64,000 nt of DNA. Source: Hermatobates lingyangjiaoensis. Taxonomy: Eukaryota > Arthropoda > Insecta > Hemiptera > Hermatobatidae. Position 1 is the first letter of the stretch, and every line of letters starts with the position of its first letter. Shown piece by piece: positions 46,640-64,000 of the stretch. Under the pieces are notes generated by a model. It did no database searches, was not told the origin of the DNA, and saw nothing but the letters and a program-made list of their open reading frames with translations. Location: the NCBI GenBank assembly GCA_026182355.1, contig JAPFBL010000035.1, positions 620,001-684,000 of the forward strand, given 5' to 3'. A program made the position numbers and the translations under genes.

Positions 46640-48769
46640 TATATATTCGATAAAAAGATTTCACATAAACACGTGAAACAACAATCAATGATCAAACCAC
46701 AATAAGAAATGGGAAAACAAGACTAAGATCTTTCTTAGCAAGATACTCATAAAAACTGAGTTGGGTTTTTGACTCTGACGAAGACCGCTTGTTACGGTTG
46801 AAAGATCTTAGTCTTGTTTTCCCATTTCTTATTGTGGTTTGATCATATATATATTCCTAAAAGTTAGAAGCAGTCCTTCTTGAATACATATATTTAAAAA
46901 CGTTATGTCTGATCAATCTTTAATTTGAACAAACTTGAATTGTAGAAAAGGTTTCGAACTTTGAGAAACATTCAACAAAGTTAAGTAAAGTGAAATCAGA
47001 CATAACGTTTTTAAATATATACAGGGTGTCCATAAAGTATTGTACACTTTAAAAAAAATTATAACATTATTTGTATTGACGATAGAAATAATCTGTAAAA
47101 AGGATTAGCAAGAAGTAAATATATATTTTTTTAAGATTTTATTGAAATTTCCAGATGTCTTCCATCATTAGCAATATAAATGGTAGGATTTGGCAGTTTA
47201 CGGAACACATTTGTCAATTGATTTACAATAATGCCTGAAATCATATTAGTTATTCTAGCTTTGACTAATGTGATTTCAAATATTTTAATGAATTAGGCTG
47301 GGTTGCATATACAATTGTTTTTACATATCTCCATAAAAAGAAAACTAAATGAGTCAAATCTGTCAAACGTGTAGGCCAATGAAATGGTCCACCTCTTCCG
47401 ATCCATCTGTGAGGAAATTCCCGATTCAGAGGTAGTTAGGGAGGTTAAACTTAAATGCAATTTCCATAAAACCTTAAAAAATATAGATTTACTTATTTCT
47501 AATACTTTTTTTTGTTATTTACATCACAAATACAAATAAAGTTATACATTTTTCAAAGTATCAAGGACTTTATGGACACCCTGTATATATATATATATTA
47601 TTCTAAAAATTTTATGCCAATTTCATCCTTGGTTACCTTTTTAAAGAGTTTCTCTAATGTCCTACAGGCTCTTCCCAGCTGCTCGGGGAATAAAAAAATC
47701 AACTGGCCCAAACTTTTCCTTTCGGAAATATATACATATAACCAATTTATGAAACACAATTGAAAGTTCAAAAATAACTGAATCTGAAATTCGGTTTTTA
47801 ATACATAGTAAAATGAATAGAGTAATATCTAACAGACATGCTCCCATTATTTTAAATATTTTTTTGATACATAAGTTAACCCAACTTAACAGTTTCAAGT
47901 TTAAGCTTATTTAGTAATGTTTCATACTAGTCACAAATAGTTGGAAATATCGAATATCATTAATCTCCGATCACTGATGAATTTAATTGAAGCGCGTTTG
48001 TTGATACAATTTACACCTGAACAACCATTGTCAAGCTAAAGTTTTAAAAAAATACTAAAAGAAAAAAGTCGGAAACTAATAGTTGATTACCTAAAATATT
48101 TATGTGTAGGGATAGATTATCAGGATTAAGTAAAATGAAACAAATATTACATCTGTAGCAGAAAAGTGTTTAAAATTATTTGCATATACCTTTCAACAAT
48201 TCCACTAATATTTATACAAGCATCTTCAGCAGAGTTTGAAAAATTTGTCTGAGGATGACCTAAGCGAATAAACTCAGCCAGATCAGCGACTTTGCAAAGA
48301 GTGTCGGAAAGTTCATCGAATATATTAACTAACTTACGGTTCCTGAAACAAAATTACAATATTCATACCTGTAAAAGATATGGAGGTATATCTAGAAAAA
48401 GTTGGTACACAAACCGTTTAGGGTTACATGCTTCGGATATTAAATCTTCTGTTTGTCGTTTCACATTTTCTTTCATCAAGTAAAAACCATCATATGTTTG
48501 TAGTTCAGAGTAACCAAAAAGCCCCTGCATAACAGAATTTATTATAATTGAGGCTAATGTTAAATATGAATTGATACACAATGTTTTTATCTCTAAAAAT
48601 AAAAATTATTAGTACTTACAGCATTCTTCTTAAAGTTTAAATTCAATCGTACGTTTGGTCGTGAATTAAAAGTAGTAACCAAGGAAGAACTCGTACTAAC
48701 ATGCTTAATTAACAAGTCTAACTGATATAATTTAGATTTAATATTAAGTGGTTGAAATAATAATTTCAT
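31399..48769 (-). CDS. MIPEP: Mitochondrial intermediate peptidase, complete, 11 exons
   Basis: M3-family zinc metallopeptidase of the mitochondrial matrix. The family removes an octapeptide from precursors already cut by the matrix processing peptidase. Exons on the - strand: 48620-48769, 48415-48524, 48190-48342, 46159-46425, 43629-43817, 41663-41804, 39253-39463, 36733-36860, 34256-34477, 32625-32852, 31399-31671. The coding sum is 2073 nt, 690 residues plus TGA, all phases closing; known MIPEP proteins are about 700. The N-terminus ([13 protein letters not shown]...) is basic and Ser/Thr-rich with few acids, fitting a mitochondrial presequence. The zinc site is HEMGH at residues 481-485, with the third ligand expected at Glu510 in LAEVPS. 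The introns contain SINE, Penelope and mariner insertions. Confidence 0.95.
31672..32624 (-). other. MIPEP intron 10
   Basis: 953 bp, AT-rich, no recognised element. Confidence 0.6.
32625..32852 (-). CDS. MIPEP: MIPEP exon 10
   Basis: Residues 525-600, phase 0 at both ends; acceptor CTTTCAG, donor GTAAGTAG. Encodes [16 protein letters not shown] through [10 protein letters not shown], the helical part after the zinc site. Confidence 0.93.
32853..34255 (-). other. MIPEP intron 9 with a SINE copy
   Basis: Contains the diverged SINE at 33405-33620; the rest is unremarkable. Confidence 0.55.
33405..33620 (+). repeat. SINE copy, diverged
   Basis: Shares TCGGTCCGAGCCT, CAATGTCAGGTACTTGTTAA and AGATC with the SINE at 38445-38770. 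A degraded tRNA-like head with TTTGAATC lies near 33430-33450. Confidence 0.6.
34256..34477 (-). CDS. MIPEP: MIPEP exon 9, zinc-binding exon
   Basis: Residues 451-524, phase 0 at both ends. Contains [11 protein letters not shown], then [20 protein letters not shown], with the HExxH zinc ligands and general-base Glu, then [19 protein letters not shown] with the downstream zinc-ligand Glu. No key residue is missing. Confidence 0.95.
34478..36732 (-). other. MIPEP intron 8
   Basis: Contains near 35640-35730 a diverged single arm of the foldback at 5003-5385 (TTTAAATAAAACCGGAACGT). Nothing else identified. Confidence 0.5.
35640..35730 (+). repeat. Diverged Penelope-type repeat arm
   Basis: CTGCTTATAGAAAAGGC followed by AAACCGGAACGTC parallels the arms at 5070-5110 and 5285-5325. 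The GAAA box is mutated to GGAA. Confidence 0.5.
36733..36860 (-). CDS. MIPEP: MIPEP exon 8
   Basis: Completes Val408 and encodes 409-450 ([20 protein letters not shown]...GSYQ). Acceptor ATTTCAG, donor GTATTG. GxIYCDFFxRxxKPxQDCHFTI is a highly conserved M3 block. Confidence 0.93.
37925..38160 (+). repeat. SINE copy, diverged
   Basis: Has a box B-like GAGGTTCAAATGA near 37978-37990, then GACGTAACTAACTGTCG and ATTAAAGATCC, in the same order as the intact SINE about 500 bp downstream. Confidence 0.6.
38445..38770 (+). mobile_element. tRNA-derived SINE with 13-bp target duplication
   Basis: 326 bp flanked by perfect copies of TAGTATCACACGA (38432-38444 and 38771-38783). The head folds like a tRNA: CCAGGT (38451-38456) pairs with ACCTGG (38513-38518); a box A-like TTAGCTTAGTGGTTAAC starts at 38457; box B GGGTTCGATCGCC starts at 38500. 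The body is unrelated to tRNA. The 3' end is AACCTAACCTAACC, a short CCTAA-type tail. Pol III would drive transcription; mobilisation would need a partner LINE. Three diverged copies lie in this window. Confidence 0.85.
39253..39463 (-). CDS. MIPEP: MIPEP exon 7
   Basis: Residues 338-407 plus one base. Starts [14 protein letters not shown] after acceptor TTTCTAG and ends [12 protein letters not shown], donor GTAAAT. The LGTCMEGL and GEVWSxD blocks match the family. Confidence 0.93.
39464..41662 (-). other. MIPEP intron 6 with a tandem repeat
   Basis: Contains three tandem units at about 41318-41462; 40740-40850 is a simple TTA/TAA-rich tract. Nothing else recognised. Confidence 0.55.
41318..41462. 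repeat. Tandem repeat, 3 x about 47 bp
   Basis: Units with ATCTCTGTAACATTTAAA and CATAAAGTGAAGGCCATCA follow each other three times, the third slightly shortened. Confidence 0.8.
41663..41804 (-). CDS. MIPEP: MIPEP exon 6
   Basis: Completes Arg290 and encodes 291-337 ([17 protein letters not shown]...LNQDSK). Acceptor TTGTGAAG is pyrimidine-poor; donor GTCAGT. The phase closes on both sides and HR-AL matches the family at the junction. Confidence 0.88.
41805..43628 (-). other. MIPEP intron 5 with a direct duplication
   Basis: Holds the 42252-42466 duplication; the rest is unidentified. Confidence 0.55.
42252..42466. repeat. Direct repeat, 2 x about 100 bp
   Basis: The segment from TTTTTTTAAGAATGAGTCCT to GAGTTTAGAAACTAA occurs twice with few changes (about 42252-42353 and 42369-42466). 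Confidence 0.8.
43629..43817 (-). CDS. MIPEP: MIPEP exon 5
   Basis: Completes His227 and encodes 228-289 ([20 protein letters not shown]...FPNFAH). I chose the acceptor just before TTTTCGG; a CAG nine bases further in would break the frame. [15 protein letters not shown] is conserved. Confidence 0.9.
43818..46158 (-). other. MIPEP intron 4 with minisatellite and unidentified segment
   Basis: Includes the 51-bp minisatellite at 44357-44510 and a (TA)n tract at about 46101-46136. 44990-45960 is less AT-rich and has a 100-codon open frame on the - strand (45953-45651) without a recognisable motif; it may be an unidentified element. Confidence 0.45.
44357..44510. repeat. 51-bp minisatellite, 3 units
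   Basis: The unit begins CAAGGACCACGGGGTCTTTG. Two units are identical and the third is changed in the middle. Because 51 is a multiple of three, an open frame (17-residue unit [17 protein letters not shown]) persists. Inside an intron, so coding is unlikely. Confidence 0.85.
46159..46425 (-). CDS. MIPEP: MIPEP exon 4
   Basis: Completes Ser138 and encodes 139-226 ([20 protein letters not shown]...[17 protein letters not shown]...PLHIRE). Acceptor ATTCTAG, donor GTAAGTATG. Confidence 0.93.
46499..46640 (+). repeat. Family B fragment and (TA)n tract
   Basis: Begins inside stem II of the family B ribozyme-like motif (GTTCAACCGAAAATTAG), so the CUGANGA box is missing. It runs to TTTTTGGATCGTTTTCC and then (TA)n. 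Confidence 0.6.
46640..46850. repeat. Family A foldback, best-preserved copy
   Basis: Left arm 46690-46734 and right arm 46799-46843 are perfect 45-bp inverted copies. The right half holds the consensus family A hammerhead at 46771-46813. Confidence 0.75.
46771..46813 (+). ncRNA. Candidate type I hammerhead, family A consensus
   Basis: GACT (46771-46774), CTGACGA (775-781), stem II AG(A)CCG/CGGTT with loop CTTGTTA (782-799), GAAA (800-803), palindromic AGATCT (803-808) as stem III, T809 as cleavage nucleotide, AGTC (810-813) pairing perfectly with GACT. Stem II needs one bulged A and one G-U pair. The same core recurs in at least nine repeats of the window with different degrees of decay. 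Confidence 0.5.
46858..46902 (-). pseudogene. Penelope-like N-terminal motif fragment
   Basis: The - strand encodes [13 protein letters not shown], closely like [12 protein letters not shown] at 9160-9345. A piece with TLEKLFKK at about 47605-47690 on the same strand may be the upstream half of the same element, split by later insertions. Confidence 0.4.
46883..47021. repeat. Small foldback with about 27-bp inverted ends
   Basis: ATATTTAAAAACGTTATGTC near 46884-46910 is repeated inverted at 46993-47019. The interior is non-coding. The mariner copy is inserted at its right end. Confidence 0.6.
47022..47583 (-). mobile_element. Mariner deletion derivative with TIRs and TA target
   Basis: Ends CAGGGTGTCCATAAAGT and ACTTTATGGACACCCTG are perfect 17-bp inverted repeats, flanked by TA on both sides. 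The - strand interior encodes [20 protein letters not shown] and [19 protein letters not shown], the last third of a Tc1/mariner transposase (WPPRSPDLTPxDFFLWG region). At 562 bp it lacks most of the gene and cannot be autonomous. Confidence 0.85.
48190..48342 (-). CDS. MIPEP: MIPEP exon 3
   Basis: Completes Arg87 and encodes 88-137 ([24 protein letters not shown]...NISGIVE). Acceptor GTTTCAG, donor GTATAT. IFDELSDxLCxVADLAxF is conserved in the family. Confidence 0.93.
48415..48524 (-). CDS. MIPEP: MIPEP exon 2
   Basis: Residues 51-86 plus two bases ([17 protein letters not shown]...EACNPK). The frame stays open past 48415, but the donor GTTTGT at 48414 is required: it restores phase with exon 3 and leaves a 72-bp intron. 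A later GTATGA would give a 26-bp intron and a stop. Confidence 0.87.
48620..48769 (-). CDS. MIPEP: MIPEP exon 1 with mitochondrial presequence
   Basis: ATG at 48769-48767, residues 1-50, donor GTAAGTACT. Basic, Leu- and Ser/Thr-rich with a single Asp, as expected for a matrix-targeting leader. An in-frame start further upstream is not evident. Confidence 0.87.
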
Positions 48770-49168
48770 AACGCTGTAGCATGAGAAACTTCAAATAACC
48801 TTACGAGAGGTAATATTTAGGTTTATGAACCTCAAGTGAATGCTATAACCTCTTATCAGTGTTGAATTCTAAAAATAAGTTGAGTTTAGGTAACGTAATT
48901 TGGTCTCAACTTTGTTTCCTGTATTTTAAATTAATGAAATGTAGTGCAGTTACAAACTGGGAGTCTTTTTAATAAGTCTTTATTTTCTTTTTTTACTTTA
49001 TCAATCGGCATTTCATTTATGTTTTATGTTCTACTAGTTCGTCAAAGATTTTAACTTCCGTCGGCATCCACGATTATATAGTTTTAATGGCTAAACAAAT
49101 AATGTGAATAAAAAATTTAATTCGGTTTTGTTTTGAACTGGTTTGTTTAGTTGAATTTGGCCTTTAAA
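48770..49168. promoter_or_regulatory. Probable bidirectional MIPEP/hippo promoter
   Basis: 399 bp separate the two divergent start codons, so both 5' UTRs and promoters must fit here unless there are unseen 5' exons. No TATA box is positioned convincingly. ACTTCCG at 49054-49060 is an ETS/GABP-type core, common in promoters of mitochondrial and housekeeping genes. Confidence 0.6.
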
Positions 49169-62202
<13,034 letters not shown>

Positions 62203-62432
62203 GTAAGTTGATTTTCAATTTCCTTATCGTATTTTAATTTGATATAAATAAGCTCTTTTATTATAATATGTAAATAAATCCAAAAAGTAAACATTTATAA
62301 GTCAATCTTTTACACCCAGCTACGCTTGGAGAGATTTGGTTTACTTGTAGTGATAAATAAATCACGTCTTACACATTGAGTGCTTTGATGTTTAATTTCA
62401 AGTAAATATATTGAAAGTTTTTTTACGAGGTG

Positions 62433-62982
62433 CATCGTCTCTACTGAGTTGTAAACAAATTGTTAAAAATGTAAGCATCATTTGAAGATTAAGAATATAA
62501 CTCTTTGTGACGTTAACCTTACGACATGAACATACAGATATACATCGAAATTAGCAGCATCTTCTGCGTAGACCACTTTCATAATGACGTTCTCTAACCT
62601 TCTCACTACTCTTCGATGAGACTCAGGTAGTTTCCAAATTAGGGTTGCGAAAAATCAGTAAAAGTGGGTTTTAAATCACTTTTAGGAAATAAAACTATAT
62701 ACTAAGAACTGCTGTATCATTAGTTTTATTTTCCGTAGTGATTAAAGTGTATTTAGTTTGGAAAATACCTAAGTCTTATCGAAGAGCTGTAAGAAGGTAG
62801 GAGAACATCATTAAGAAAGTGGTCAACTCAGAAGCTGCTGCTAATTTTGATTATATATATTAATAGTCTGTGTACATCTGTCTGTTCAGGTCGTACGGTT
62901 AACGTCACAAAGGGTTATATTTTTACTCTTCTACGGCTGTTTACATTTTTAATAATGTTTTTACAACTCAATAGAGACGATG
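62433..62982. repeat. Large foldback element, arms about 215-230 bp
   Basis: Left arm 62433-62645 starts CATCGTCTCTACTGAGTTGT; right arm 62752-62982 is its diverged inverted copy. Spacer about 106 bp. No coding capacity. The superfamily was not identified. Confidence 0.7.
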
Positions 62983-63253
62983 TCTTATTAAACTCACTTC
63001 GTCGTATGGCTTTCATTGTAGTCTAAATGGATTTTTAACTAACTTGTTAAATTTTTGGAATACATTGTTTTTAAAAATTGTTTATCTTCGGAATAATAAT
63101 TGGCAGCCTTTTATACTTTCGATTTCCATTGTAAGAACATGTCTCGTGGCTTCTGTAATTAGAAGTAATCTCATGTATTCTACTTCCTTGTATCACATTT
63201 AAATTTAAATGGATGTTGTTTTAAATGATGTGTGTTTGACAAAAGGATTACAT

Positions 63254-63948
63254 CAGAGATTCCCAAAGTGGGTTCCGCGGAACCCAGCGGTTCCTTAACG
63301 GACTGTCTGGGGTTCCGCGAAAAGCATTTAGAGAAAAAACTTTTCTTAATTTTTTTTCTTTAATGGGGATGGATTTTTGTGTGTTTCTGGTGATCATGAA
63401 ACCGAATAATACTTATACACATAAGTAGAAGTGGCCAACATTTTACTCATATTTGGGATGAATCACTAGTCAGTTTTTGGAGCTATCTGATTCCCGAATT
63501 TCTTTCTGTTGTAAAAATAGCACTTCACACATAGCTACCACTTCCCACTACCTAATTATCTAAAACCGGTTTTTCCTTTTATACTGCCATAAAAACTAAA
63601 TACCAAAGTAGACTTAATGCTCGGTCTGACTTGAGAATCAAACTTTCAACTATAAAACCAAAAATGATTACAAAATAAACTTTGTGTTAAAGTTGCTACT
63701 AATTCTTTTTCATGAGTTATGTACTTGTGGAAGATATGAATATTTAAATCTTTTAGTTTTGAATTTTTCTTCGAAAAATACACATTGCAGTAATATTACT
63801 TTTTAATTGTTTTTAAACATACGCACTGTTTATAAAAGAATATGAACATATTTATATTATGAATGTATAAAATCATTAGAATCTGGGGTTCCTGGGAAAG
63901 TTACTGAAGCAAAAAGGATTCTGCATCGACAAAGTTTGAAAAATTTTG
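63254..63948. mobile_element. hAT MITE with 8-bp target duplication
   Basis: 695 bp flanked by GATTACAT on both sides (63246-63253 and 63949-63956). The left end CAGAGATTCCCAAAGTGGG, followed by GGTTCCGCGGAACCC, is the usual form of hAT ends in animals. The right end, reversed, is CAAAATTTTTCAAACTTTG, imperfectly complementary. No transposase. Confidence 0.85.
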
Positions 63949-64000
63949 GATTACATGTTTTGATAAAATATAAAAAAAACGGCAAGAATGAAAATCTTTG

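Larger units (their letters stand above)
46426..48189 (-). other. MIPEP intron 3, nested repeats
   Basis: Almost filled by repeats: a family B fragment (46499-46600), a family A foldback (46640-46850), Penelope fragments and a mariner derivative (47022-47583). Confidence 0.6.
62203..64000 (+). other. hippo intron 9 (continues past the window)
   Basis: Contains a large foldback (62433-62982) and a hAT MITE (63254-63948). No further exon was found before the end. Confidence 0.6.

Noticed and set aside
48363..48414. Extension of MIPEP exon 2 through [15 protein letters not shown]
   Set aside because: Using the later GTATGA donor leaves a 26-bp intron and breaks the frame with exon 3; the GTTTGT donor at 48414 restores family similarity.

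Overview
This window is nuclear DNA from an animal, most likely an arthropod. It is AT-rich, has large introns with GT-AG borders, and carries a rough-type homeobox gene, a Hippo kinase gene and a mitochondrial intermediate peptidase gene. The interspersed repeats are typical of arthropods: Penelope-like elements, mariner, hAT, Helitron, a non-LTR retrotransposon and a tRNA-derived SINE. A chelicerate is my guess, but the sequence does not prove it.

There are three host genes. (1) rough (ro), + strand: a homeodomain exon at 7790-8024 and a short last exon at 17769-17859, separated by a 9.7 kb intron. The upstream exon(s) were not found. (2) MIPEP, - strand, 48769 down to 31399: I could close a complete 11-exon frame of 690 codons with consistent splice phases, including the HEMGH zinc site. 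(3) hippo (hpo, MST1/2 family), + strand, from 49169: nine coding exons of 398 codons give a whole kinase domain and the Thr-Met-rich linker. The C-terminal SARAH exon(s) must lie beyond 64000. MIPEP and hpo are head to head with 399 bp between their start codons, probably a shared promoter.

About a third of the window is visible repeat, much of it inside introns. The most notable signal is a set of short motifs in several unrelated-looking repeat families, all of the same form: stem I, CUGANGA, one nucleotide, stem II, GAAA, a self-complementary stem III, UH, stem I. This is the type I minimal hammerhead ribozyme layout known from Penelope-like retroelements. Two of the best copies (9346-9384 and 29006-29042, both - strand) lie just downstream of decayed Penelope GIY-YIG endonuclease reading frames. 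Many of these repeats sit at (TA)n tracts and occur as head-to-head foldback pairs.

Other elements include a SINE with a perfect 13-bp target duplication (38445-38770), a hAT MITE with a perfect 8-bp duplication (63254-63948), a hAT transposase pseudogene in a hpo intron (52440-53497), three mariner remnants, a Helitron helicase remnant, a LINE reverse transcriptase remnant and several large foldbacks. No rRNA gene, true tRNA gene or CRISPR array was seen. All calls come from reading the sequence; no alignment or database search was run.
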